Below, piece by piece: positions 10,710-20,935 of a DNA stretch of 64,000 nucleotides; the stretch's first letter is position 1, and the number at the start of each line of letters is the position of its first letter. Origin of the DNA: Helichrysum umbraculigerum (taxonomy: Eukaryota > Streptophyta > Magnoliopsida > Asterales > Asteraceae); assembly GCA_949592205.1 (NCBI GenBank), contig CATIUR010000001.1, positions 45,835,001 through 45,899,000 on the forward strand, in the 5' to 3' direction. The notes below the pieces were generated by a model. The model did no database searches, was not told where the DNA came from, and saw nothing but the letters and a program-made list of their open reading frames with translations. The translations under genes and the position numbers were made by a program.

Positions 10710-13700
10710 TGTCACACCCCCAAAATCGGTAATTGTGTTTATTTAATGATTAGCGGAAGCAAGTTATGATTAGCGAAAGCATTATGTGTAAACAGTTTAA
10801 CAACGGGGGTGATGACGTTACAAATGTGCATTCATCGTATCAGAGCATATGATCATACAGAACATAATGTATAAAGGATGCCAGTTTAAAATAGTTATTA
10901 CAAAAATATACGACTATGTAAGTCGTATAGTAGTAACAAAGTTTAAAACATTTAAGTTTTACAATACATATGTTAAGATAAGATTTCATGAGTATAACTG
11001 CAATGTCTGCAGTAATACAGAGGAAATCCTCAAAAGCAGTCCCAAAATATATGGCATCCTAAGTAGTCCAGGGTTGTCCATCCTGAATGCATGCGATCCT
11101 TACTTACGTAGCTAATTTCCTGTAAAACATAGAAAGAAAGTCGTCAACAAATATGTTGAGTGAATTCACAGGTTTTGTATAAATATGTGGTATGTTAAAC
11201 CATTTATGTTTAAGTTATTGAAATGTTATTCAATAAATAAATGTTTGCAGGTTTTGCAATTTATAAGATGTTAGGGATAGTTACCCTAAAATATAGTTTT
11301 ATGTGGGTTGTTACCCAAAATGTATGTCTGGTGATTCACCAGTATATAAATATTACCAGTAGGTATACCAGTATAAAAACAGTTGTAGGATACGTTCATC
11401 CTAAATAGTAAGTGGGAATGCTTAGACTTATAATCCCTTGAAAGGTGAGCTAAACCTCGCAGGTTAAAGTAACGCGACCTAACCCTATAACCAAACCACA
11501 ACCAAAACTTATGTTGTTTGCCTGAAGGACAATTAAGTATATCCATCCACAGGAGGGTCGTCACGGCAATAGTACTATTCGTATACTCAGTGGCTAGAGT
11601 CACCTAGCTAATGGTTATAGTCTGCATGACATAAGGTCTTTCATGCACACATTTCAAGTCTGGGTCCGTACTAGGATACAATGTCTAATTCCCAAAACAG
11701 TTGTGAAAACGTTATTTCATATCAAACAGTTGTATAAAGCAATAAAGCATTTATATAATTTGCTGCATGTGTTTGCATGCAGTTTCTATGTTTACACCCC
11801 TATGTTTAAAAGCATAAAACATTTGCAAAGTAGGGGCTGTGAACTCACAGTAGTTTGCTCGGTAGGAATGCTAGCAGAAAACAGTGTCGCCCAAGGTATG
11901 TTAACCTATATACAATAAATATATTAACATAAGTACGTTTGATTTGTTTTAATCATTTATGTTAACAGTTTGTTTGTTTCGAAGAAATGGTTAATTTCTT
12001 AAGAATATAAGTTGTTAACTTTATTATTGACATATCGTTGAAACATTATTATTATTCCTCAAATCGTATACTTGTTAAGCGTACAAACCAATATGTAATT
12101 GTCTATTTAACGGAAGGTCGTTTTGTTTCATTTGTACATATACTTTATTTACAGTTGTACGTATGTTATTCCAAAATCATTGTAAGTACATATATTTGTT
12201 TTATATATGTATACTTAAGTAATATACTTGTTGTATATTATTAGATTATACGTTGGTTAAACGTGAAGTTTATTATGTATATATATATATTTGTGAATAT
12301 ATATTCCTTAAGTGTCGTATATATTTATTTAATCAATACGTTGTTCTCGTATATTAAAATATATATAAGTTTCCATTTGTTTAAGAAAACGTATACGTTT
12401 GTGTCTATATATATATCGTGTGTCCTCGAATATATGTATATATATTGTAATACGCTGTTTCGTATTTTAAAAAGATTGCAAGTTTTATTTGTTATAAAAC
12501 TTAGATTGTTTTTTTATAAAACGAATGTCGTTTGTTTTTAATATCGTTACGTTTGTTTAATAAGTGTTAAATATCTCGAAAGTGTAATCGTATCCAAATC
12601 GTATAATTTACAAAGTTCGTATACATATATATGTCATATATCGTTTGTTCGTACGAAATAAATAAGTCCAAAGTCCGTGTCTCGGATATATCACATTATT
12701 GTTTTTATTAATGGTTTACAATGTTTCGTAAATGTATCGTATAAATGGAATCGTTAACGAAATCGTTTGTTTGTTAAAAATAAAAAATAAAAATAAAAGT
12801 CAAAGTGTTGACCAGACACGGGAATCCGCCGGATTCTATTGTAATCCGCCGGATTCAAGTACCAAAATCGGAATACGCCGGATTCGAGTGAATCCGCCGT
12901 ATTCAATCAAGTTCGGGGGAATCCGCCGTATTCAATCGAATACGCCGGATTCGTTTGTGTTCAACAGGCAATTCGTGTGAAGGTTTGGGAATACGCCGGA
13001 TTCATTTGAATCCGCCGTATTCATCCGTGTCTTTTACTCGTTCATCGTTTTAGCCGAAGATTTGTGTGCGGGTCGGACACGGGAATCCGCCGGATTCGTT
13101 TGGTTTTTGGTTCTGAATACGCCGGATTCAAAGGAATCCGCCGTATTCGTGGCTCGTTTCAGCCCCTGTTCGTGTCTGATGAAACTTATACACGAGTTTA
13201 ATTAGCTTATTTCCTTTACACTATGTTACCAAACGTCTATATCAACAAGTTATATCATTTTTACGAGTTACTACACTATTCTAACAAGTTTTTATGTGTT
13301 GATTTTTGTATTTGAAGTTTTGGGTTATAAAACCATTTTCATGATCAATCCATTAATCTTCAAGTTTTGTGTGTTATACACTTAGATTATGGTATGAATA
13401 CAAGTTATATAACGAAATATAAGTAAAGAAATCAAAGAAGTGAAAGTTCCTTACAATGAGATGAAAATGGTGAGGATGATGATGATCGATGATGATGGAG
13501 ATGTTGCTCCTGGTTTGTTGTTCTACTTCAATTCCTGATGTTGTTGTGGTTGTGATGTTTGAAGAAGAAAATGAAAGAAATGATAGATGATGATTGTGTA
13601 TGTGTTGAAGAGATCACAGAGAAGGAAGGAGGGAGTAAAATAATTTGAACGGGTATGGTGCAAAAAGAAACTGGTCTCCTGCATTATTGAAGTTAGGTGC

Positions 13701-14331
13701 CAAATTTTGGCACCTCAATTTCGAGTACGGGTATAATTTTAGCAATATAAAAATAAACATTTTACATTTTTATTTTGTAGGTGTTCTACTGGTTCGTAAT
13801 TTATGATTAGAATAATGATGTTATCATTATTTTAAGATGATGTACATTTTTGTACATTTTACTGCGCGCAACTATTTGAGCGTAAAATTTCAGTTAATTT
13901 ATGATTTCATATTTTGAGGTAATGTTCTAACTTCTTCCAAATGAACGAGAAAATTTGCATTTTTATGATTCGACCTTTTATGTGTGTTTTAGAATTGTTT
14001 CTGTTCGTGTTATAATACGTTTTATTTTAAACGTATATTTAGACCACTTTATCTATTTGTTATAGATATATAAATACTCGTAATTAATAATTAAGTTATT
14101 AGTTATTTTTCTGTCACGAAACTTTTGTTATTTATTTTTGTCGGGTTCTTTCCGATATATTTGTACGTAACTTTTAATACCTACGTATTACGTGTTACTT
14201 TTTGTTTAAAAGTACCGGGCTTGCTAGGCTTACATCACATCAAAAAGTTTTGTTAAAACTTAATCAGGAAATTAGCGTAAGAATGCACATGCTTAATTGT
14301 TAATTAATACCTAATTTGGAGAGTTGTCACA
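10710..14331 (-). repeat. 5' LTR of element A
   Basis: This 3622-bp LTR is nearly identical to 28-3670. It lacks one 19-bp palindrome unit (see 12822-13148) and shows a few small indels in the TA-rich parts. GGTGT follows at 14332-14336. Confidence 0.93.
12822..13148. repeat. Palindrome cluster in second LTR of A (11 units)
   Basis: The units and spacing match 2142-2487, except that one of the two units near 13083 is lost, together with its spacer. A pair has thus been reduced to a single unit. Confidence 0.93.
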
Positions 14332-14561
14332 GGTGTGTTCCCTGGAAACCCTCACGAGACTATAACTCGTCCACTTGGGATACCGAGGTGTTTAAAGGCT
14401 TGTTGCATACGCTAAATGCAACCGTGATGCTTACGGAAGTGTGCTGTTGTACATTCTAGGAATAATTGTCTGCCGAACAACTTGCCGCGGACATCTTGCT
14501 TCGAATTCAGGGAAGTCTTATTTTATTCTTTTCTCTTTTTCCCATTTTTGTTTTAGTTTTA

Positions 14562-14611
14562 GTACAATGAGGGCATTGTACATCTTTAAGTGGGGGATAG
14601 GGAGAGAAAAG
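14562..14611 (+). promoter_or_regulatory. Upstream hairpin plus purine tract of F
   Basis: GTACAATG (14562-14569), loop AGGG and CATTGTAC (14574-14581) form a perfect 8-bp hairpin. A purine-rich tract AAGTGGGGGATAGGGAGAG follows. E2 has the shorter CAATG-AGGA-CATTG at 51654-51667 before a similar tract. It lies far from the LTR, so it would be an internal, not the terminal, purine tract. Confidence 0.7.
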
Positions 14612-14997
14612 AATTATGTTCCACATACTTGTCTTTAATAAGAGTAGATAATTGTTTATCCCATTAAGATAAGCAAGTAAAAGGTAATAAATTGTCCGTT
14701 TTTCAACCGAATTTTTAAATTTAGATTTTTGTTTTTCTAAGGTTAATTTATTTTGTAACAATGAAAGGTGAATTGACAGTTTTTGAATTAAAAAAATAAG
14801 ATAAAAAGTGTTATTAAGTTTAATATTATAATATGTTGATGAGCAGTTTATATATAGGTTTTTGAGCCTTTAAGTAAAAATTAATAATGTAGATGTTACT
14901 TTTAGAGGAACTTTAGTTGCGTATGACTTTTGTCTTAATTTCCATAGGATTAGCGTGCGATATATAATATTTTTGAATCTAATTAACTTCATTTGGG

Positions 14998-15231
14998 GTA
15001 TATACTGGGTGTTGTTTCCTTTGTTGTACGAAAGTACAGACCTGGTCTCCGTCAGTATATACTATGAAAAGAGCAAAAAGAGTTTAAATAAACTCATAAT
15101 TCTTAAAATGTAGTCAAATTATGTCGCTCTGTTGTACTAAGGTACAGACCTGCCACCAATGGTTTGACTAAAATATCTTGCTAAACCAAAATCAAGTTAT
15201 ATCACTTTGTTGTGTTGAGGCACAGACCTGT
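14998..15231 (+). ncRNA. Triple stem-loop module of F (third stem split by B)
   Basis: Hairpin 1 has outer stem GTATATACTG (14998-15007) with CAGTATATAC (15053-15062). Its inner stem TGTAC/GTACA carries the loop GAAA (15025-15038). Hairpin 2 has TAGTCAAA (15111-15118) with TTTGACTA (15163-15170) and inner TGTAC/GTACA. Hairpin 3 has AAATCAAG (15189-15196), whose partner CTTGATTT lies at 43685-43692 beyond B, and inner TGTGT/GCACA. The same module is whole in E2 (51942-52193). Confidence 0.8.
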
Positions 15232-15727
15232 TGATGTGACTCAAATAGTCATGTTTTTAAGGGCAATATTCCGCACTTTTTGGACGTAACTTTAGTGAAA
15301 ACATTCCAAAATGATCATTATTTATTAAAATTCACTAAAGTGGTCTAAATATAGGCGTTGCTGCAAAAATCACCTAAAACGTCCAAATAACAAGCAAATC
15401 AAGACGAATAAACATGCACAAAATCCTCCGGTCTCATTTACCTTATATAGATCACATTCTAACTTCATCATATGATAAAACAGGTAAAATTGAGACGGGA
15501 AAATCAAGAATCATGCAAATCGGATAAAGAACGGAGAAGATTGAGCAGTATCAGACCCTATAAAGTCATTTCGGCTATGATTGAGCTATACACATCCAAT
15601 TTCAGTGAAGCTAGAATCATTAGAAGCGTAACGGAATTACGAAGACACAGGCGAAAGAATCAGGTCAAACGGACTCATAACGAAGGAGATACGCGCGTTT
15701 TAAGCAACGAACGAAATCAGACAGACA

Positions 15728-15839
15728 CCGTATACGGCCTTGGCAACCGTATACGGCCTACCTAAGACCGTATACGGCCTCATATACACCGTATACGGCC
15801 CCACCAAGGCCGTATACGGCCCCCTGCCCCCGTATCGTG
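15728..15839. repeat. CCGTATACGG palindrome series in B LTR
   Basis: CCGTATACGG starts at 15728, 15747, 15768, 15789 and 15810, with a degenerate sixth copy at 15830. Spacing is 19-21 bp. Most copies extend to CCGTATACGGCC. The series ends about 60 bp before the TATA box. The 3' LTR keeps copies at 25527, 25548 (one change), 25569 and 25589 (degenerate). Confidence 0.95.
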
Positions 15840-15897
15840 CATCGTTTGCTTGTACGTGCTGTTTCGCGAGTTGTACGGCTGATTTTTGAGCTTTGCC

Positions 15898-15905
15898 TAT
15901 AAATA
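15898..15905 (+). promoter_or_regulatory. TATA box of B 5' LTR
   Basis: TATAAATA is followed by a C/T-rich, CACACA-containing stretch typical of plant transcription starts. The same box is at 25657-25664 in the 3' LTR and, as TATAAATT, at 60219-60226 in the H LTR. Confidence 0.8.
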
Positions 15906-16628
15906 GGGGATCACCCCTCCTCATTTTACACACCTTAACACATTCACACACTCTCACATTTCTCTCATTTTCTTTCACTTTATCTCTCTAACTTTCTCTC
16001 TCTAGCACTACTCTTAGGAGTTAGAGGAGAAAGGTTAGGGTTGAGCTTACGGTTCGAGTCTAGAGGAAGTTTTAGCTTGGTAATCTTGTTGTAACGAGCT
16101 TTTCAAGTTCAGACTATTTGTAATCCTCAGTATTACGCTGCTGTATTCCCGGTGATATCTAAACTTTACTTACTGTTATAATGCTTGTGCTTTATGTTAT
16201 TTCAGTTTGTATTCTGCATATTGCCATGTTTATAGAGTAGTTTAATATTGTGATTGTTGAAATGTAGATATTAGGAGTAGGGATGATGTTAAATTAATGT
16301 TTCATTTATACGATTGGAAATTGTTATGCTGTGTATCTGGTTAAGCTTATCCTGAATATAGATCTAGTCTCTCATCACCCTTTCCAGACTTTCACGTGAC
16401 TGTTGTCCTAGGATAGGATCTGATCAACCCTAATACTATGAATATACAGTTATCTCCAGTTACAGTATGAAACTATGAACATTCCTTTAAAAGGCACGGT
16501 ACTTCGTATAGCGTTGGAAACACCTCGTGTGGAGTACAAATACGTGGAAGCTAAGGAAATGCCATGGATTGTTTCATCGTGAATTACCTAGAAGTGATCC
16601 TTCTAGAACTGTGGTCTAGGAATTAAAG

Positions 16629-16790
16629 CTGTGGAAATGCTTGTTGCACTGTACACCGTTAGTACACCTAAGATCTGAAACACTGTGGAAATGCTTAAAT
16701 GCCCAGTACACCGTCAGTACATCTAGGGTTTGGAACACTGTGGAAATGCCTAATTTCCCTGTACACCGTGATTATTCCTAGGGATGAACG
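16629..16790 (+). repeat. 54-55 bp tandem repeat in B LTR
   Basis: CTGTGGAAATGC recurs at 16629, 16683 and 16738, each followed about 20 bases on by GTACACCGT. A more degenerate copy lies upstream near 16545. The H LTR has a weaker version near 60840-61070. Confidence 0.8.
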
Positions 16791-17589
16791 CCTGATTGTA
16801 AAGGAGGGTCTATATTTATGATGGTTAAATATGTGCTTCAATAGAAACAATACAGGGTAGTGTCAATCATATACCTAGACATGCAAAACCCTAATCACAC
16901 CAATAGTTTAACATACACAGGATACAATCAGTATTTGCTATAATAAAAGTAAATAGACGATTAGGTGTTAAGAAAGGTCAGTAAATACAATTGTGGTCTG
17001 TTGCCTTATGCCTGACCCCTAGAACATTTAGGGTGACTTTGTCTTAGTTAAGCAAAGGCTCAGGAGGGTTTGAAAACAGCCAGATCTGATCAGAATCATG
17101 ATAACCTAGGATTCCAGTGACATATGTTTCTAGGGTTTCACCTGAACGTAGGGTCCTAGTGTTTACACCGAAAGTATGTCTACTCTTTATCTGGTAAATC
17201 TCCAATCAATTTTATAATGAACATCATCCCGAAACCCTAGTATCCAAGTTTCAGCAATCACATCTCTACCTGTCTGCTTAAACCCCTAATTTCATTTCTC
17301 GTTATTTACTTTTCTGCACTTAGGAAAATTAGAAAACCAAATCAATCCAAAATCTATCTACCCCCATCCTAATTGCGACAATAATCTTTGGTGACCCGCT
17401 TTATTTCAATTCGCTCCGATTTAAGAACGACCTCGAGTTATACTTACTGCTTGCTCCCAAGGTAGGTAGTACTTATAGTTTGAGCCTTAGCTCATATAAA
17501 TTTAAAACTCACTGTCCGCCGCTTCTGTTGCTGTTGGAACAACGACCGGAGTCAAATCCGACTGACCGATAGGAGTCGCGACAAGTTTT

Positions 17590-17610
17590 TGGCGCCGCTG
17601 CCGGGGATCG
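17590..17610 (+). promoter_or_regulatory. Primer binding site of B, tRNA-Asp
   Basis: TGGCGCCGCTGCCGGGGATC matches the complement of the plant tRNA-Asp(GTC) 3' end with one mismatch (C for T). This primer is typical of Athila and some Tat elements. Confidence 0.88.
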
Positions 17611-17738
17611 TAGAGCGTTACGATTTGAAGCCGCCTTAGATATTCTAGCTTTTAGGAGATCCTTTCAAATTAGGTTTTCTCAAACTTAGTTGGTAGTTAT
17701 TTGCTTTCCTTAGAATAAATTAGATAGTTTAATTAAAA

Positions 17739-19205
17739 ATGAAAAATACAAAAACATCTTTCTATGATTCATTCCCGTCTAGCCCCATTTCTCCACTCGC
17801 CCTCAAGACGTCCGTAGAAATGATGGCCATGGATGACGCTGAGTTCTTCGCCTGCTTAGAACAAGAGTTGGAATCTGACGTCTACTCTTCATCTTTATCC
17901 TCTTCCGAAGTTATCTCCGCTAATTCAGACGATGAATCTAGAACCATAGGGCAATTCTTAGACCTTGACTTAGGAACCCATGATTCTCATCAGAAGATCT
18001 CAACTTCTGCATCTAGCATTCTAAGCTATCAGGTTATACCTGCTCCTGAGATTTCATATTCCTTAGAAAACTTCTTTCAATTCCCTACCTCATCTGGTTT
18101 TGTCGAGAGTAACTCTGAACATCTTCAACCCTTTCGTTTTCCACCCATTGAAGAACGTCTTCCACCATGGGATGAAGAAGTTTACGAATACCCTCCAAAA
18201 TCACCTATCTTTTTGAACCTTGTACCCGAACCTGAGTACACCATCTATCGTGTTGTTGATAGGACTCTACCAATCAAACCTGAAGAAAATATCCGCTACG
18301 TAGGTAACTCTTTTGATCCTGATAGGAGATTGGATGTTTGTCGGGCATTTGCTAGACAACTCAAAACGTCTGACTTTCCTTTTTCAGTTGAACAAAGAGA
18401 AGTCACTCGTAGGATAAAGAAACAGGTTGGTATTCTCCACCATCTTCCGAATCAAAAGGAGGAAGGTATCTTCACACATTATCGAGAGCAAGAGCTAAAG
18501 CTTAAATCAGAAATAGACCTACTAATGGACCTATTCGCCTGCACCGATTATCAACCGGTTTCCCAAACCCTAATAAATCGTCATGTTGCAGCTATGATTT
18601 ATGAGCTTGAGTTCTGGATCAGCAAAGATCCCGCTATATCTCTCGTCATTTCTGATAAAATTCCATTTTTCGTTGACCCCGCTACCTATATGATCAACAA
18701 GTTGTTAGAGATATTCCCTAGAGCCACTGACGATAACATGGAAGCTACTTTCTTTGCTGGAAGGAAGGATATTAACGTCTCACTCACTTTGTTATTTGCT
18801 CAGTCAAAATTTCCTTTCACTGTTTCACAAACATCTTTAATCGAAGAAATCACGGAGTCAGTTCACACTACCACCGGAGATCCCGATTCGAGAGAAGAAT
18901 GGAAATTTCAACAAACCCTAGGAATGCTTCTTCATGACTTAAACCATATAGATGACGGGTCACGAAACGGAATTTCAAACCCTAAGAAAGTTAGAAAGGA
19001 ATTTAACAAGTTTATTGACAATCTTCTAGATTTAGGCAAAAAGGAACGTATGTTTCTCACTGAACACGAACGATTCTCATTACATCCCGCATACCTAGTT
19101 GATTCTGTCATTAAGATTCTCACTTGTGACTTTATTCCTCGCTACACTTTCCCTCAACCAAGAGCACCAAATTCACTTAAATTGCTCTTGGGCAATATTC
19201 AATAA
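17739..19205 (+). CDS. X protein of B, duplicated helical protein of unknown function
   Basis: An intact 488-codon ORF starts about 130 bp after the primer site, the place normally taken by gag. I recognise no Gag, zinc knuckle or enzyme motif. Residues 1-190 are acidic and serine/proline-rich (PSSPISPL near 13-20). After DRRLDV (196) come two related modules of about 145 residues: one starts TSDFPFSVEQ (210), the other QSKFPFTVSQ (355). Each contains a long amphipathic stretch and a later DPA/HPA....K.L segment. Homologues lie at 53513-55885 (behind a protease fragment) and 62055-62856 (same place as here). The frame is free of stops although the element is pol-less, so it may be useful in trans-mobilisation. 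A diverged Gag is the main alternative. Confidence 0.7.
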   Translation: MKNTKTSFYDSFPSSPISPLALKTSVEMMAMDDAEFFACLEQELESDVYSSSLSSSEVISANSDDESRTIGQFLDLDLGTHDSHQKISTSASSILSYQVIPAPEISYSLENFFQFPTSSGFVESNSEHLQPFRFPPIEERLPPWDEEVYEYPPKSPIFLNLVPEPEYTIYRVVDRTLPIKPEENIRYVGNSFDPDRRLDVCRAFARQLKTSDFPFSVEQREVTRRIKKQVGILHHLPNQKEEGIFTHYREQELKLKSEIDLLMDLFACTDYQPVSQTLINRHVAAMIYELEFWISKDPAISLVISDKIPFFVDPATYMINKLLEIFPRATDDNMEATFFAGRKDINVSLTLLFAQSKFPFTVSQTSLIEEITESVHTTTGDPDSREEWKFQQTLGMLLHDLNHIDDGSRNGISNPKKVRKEFNKFIDNLLDLGKKERMFLTEHERFSLHPAYLVDSVIKILTCDFIPRYTFPQPRAPNSLKLLLGNIQ

Positions 19206-19217
19206 ATTTGTCCAAAA

Positions 19218-19261
19218 GTCGAGCTACCGACTTTAACCGAGCGCTTTTTGGGAGGCAACCC
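19218..19261 (+). other. Conserved post-ORF motif of Athila/Tat type
   Basis: GTCGAGCT..CCGAC, then TTTAA, AGCGCTT and GGGAGGCAACCC, begins 12 bases after the X stop. The GTC/GAC and GGG/CCC parts can pair. The same motif follows X in H (55902-55946). From memory, such a motif is common downstream of gag-pol in plant Athila/Tat elements. Confidence 0.7.
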
Positions 19262-19688
19262 AAACTTTAGTTAATTTAGTTTTATTTTAAGTATTTAGGC
19301 TAAGTAATATTAGTGGTTTATTTTTAAATTTAAAAGCTTGCATTTAAAAAAACACAAGAAAACGTTCTTTTAAAAATCAAATTCGCGCAACACAGTAACG
19401 AATTTCAGACATTTTCAGAAAGTTCGAAAAAGTTTATTTTTAAATTTTGAAAAATTAATTTTGAATTTGTCCTGAATTTTAAAGAACACAAAAAGACTCT
19501 CTTGTTTTAAATAAAAACGTATACGATTTCGCATACGATTCGCAATATCTTTTCAGACTGCGCGTAAAGATTCAGAAAATTACGAACATACTTTTTAAAA
19601 TTGTTTTATTAAAAAAAAAAATACTTTGAAATTTTACTTGTATGTTTCGTAGCTTTCGCAAATTTTAAATCGCGTACGTTTGAAAGGG
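19262..19688 (+). other. AT-rich spacer of B
   Basis: No gene is seen. The stretch is A/T-rich with homopolymer runs and is probably untranslated. Confidence 0.5.
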
Positions 19689-19696
19689 TATAAAAG
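19689..19696 (+). promoter_or_regulatory. Internal TATA box upstream of the env-like gene of B
   Basis: GGGTATAAAAGGGAC is followed about 50-100 bases on by a pyrimidine-rich leader (CTTCTTCCTCTCCCCC) and ACCACCACC-type sequence, as in plant 5' UTRs. Function is inferred from layout only. Confidence 0.5.
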
Positions 19697-19889
19697 GGAC
19701 TTTTAGCCACCACATAAGACAAAATCATTCAAAACTTCATCTTCTTCCTCTCCCCCTTACCCCCACCGTCGGCCTACACCACACCACCACCAAATCTCCA
19801 TTACTCAACCATATTGCATGATTCCAAGCTCAAAATTAATCATTTTATGATCTTTCTTGCATCCACAACATCACTACATCAAGTTTAAG

Positions 19890-20935
19890 GTAATTCTTGA
19901 CCTAATTTTGTGATTTTCATGAAACTTTAAAAATTAGGGCTTGTAACTCATTTTCATAGATTTCATGGTTAAAAGTTGCAATCTTTAGTATTATTTCATG
20001 CTTATCTTGATGCTTAACATGATTACAAGCTTAATCTAGCGATTTGTTGGCTTAATTGCAAGATTGGAGATTAAAGTGTTGACTTTTTGGATGAACTATG
20101 GCTAGTTTGACTTTTTGGTTGATTAATTGCTTATGTTGACTTTGTTGATTGAGTTATGCTTAAATATGATAGGTTAACATGTTTTGATTGATCATTTGCA
20201 ATTAGAAAATGGTTAAGCTAGTTTTTGGTAATTAAAGTAAGCTAATTTTTGATAAAATCATCATAAACATCATTTTTACTTAAAACTTTTATTTTTAAAC
20301 CATGTTTATGACTTTTCTAAACTTAAAAAGCTTACAAGATTATCAAAACAAGCTTCGGTTCATTTAATCATTTTTAAAGTTTATCACTTTAATTAATAAA
20401 GTGTATGACTTTGAAATGAAACCAACAAAAACGCCATTTTCTAAAAACTACCATTTTGTCAAATAAGTTTACTTCCATTCTTTGCTTGAAGTCATGTGAA
20501 TAAAGCTTTATGTCTTTTGGAAATTGCGGAATATTGGATTGCATATTTAATTGGTAATATGCCCTTTTATGATTAATTGATTTACTTGAGGTAATTATAT
20601 GACCTTGGATTTAATCTCATTTAGATTAATTAACCATAAACATGAAGTATTTAAGTTTTTAGTGCTTGGGATAATTAAGTTAAGTACCTTGTTGACTTGC
20701 TTTGATTATGCTAGAAACTTGAAGCTTTGTGCCACTTACCCTTATTTAGACATAAGTTGATAAAAGTTTTTGGATTTGTGATTGGTTGCGGTTAGGTTTA
20801 GCAATTTTAAAATTTCTGGATATGCCCATTTCTAAAGCCTACATTTCCAATTTTTTCTAAAAATCTTGAAACACTTTAGCATATCCATTAATACACCACT
20901 ATTATGGCCTAATCTTTTCTTTTCTTTTGTCACAG
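19890..20935 (+). other. Probable 5'-UTR intron of the env-like gene
   Basis: The donor is AAG|GTAATT at 19889/19890. The acceptor is CTTTTCTTTTGTCACAG| at 20935, directly before ATG 20936. The 1046 bases between are T-rich and without long frames. The acceptor could also serve a splice from a donor near the 5' LTR to make a subgenomic RNA. Confidence 0.55.

Larger units (their letters stand above)
28..14331 (-). mobile_element. Element A, Tekay-like Ty3/gypsy chromovirus, nearly intact
   Basis: This is a 14.3 kb element in minus orientation. Its LTRs (28-3670 and 10710-14331) read TG...CA with terminal TGTGACA/TGTCACA. A tRNA-iMet primer site, purine tract and 5-bp target duplication are present. 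Gene order on the minus strand is extra ORF1, extra ORF2, gag-pol. The LTRs differ by scattered substitutions and small indels only, so the insertion is recent. The coding defects I find are one nonsense codon in gag-pol and one in extra ORF1. The chromodomain-like C-terminus and iMet primer place it in the Tekay/Del group, which is family knowledge and not a tree. Confidence 0.93.
15232..17583 (+). repeat. 5' LTR of B
   Basis: This 2352-bp LTR starts TGATGTGACTC and ends GTCGCGACA. It contains the palindrome series 15728-15839, a TATA box at 15898 followed by a pyrimidine-rich start region, and a 54-55 bp tandem repeat at 16629-16790. At 17135-17139 it shows the unoccupied GTTTC where D' entered the other LTR. 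Confidence 0.93.
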
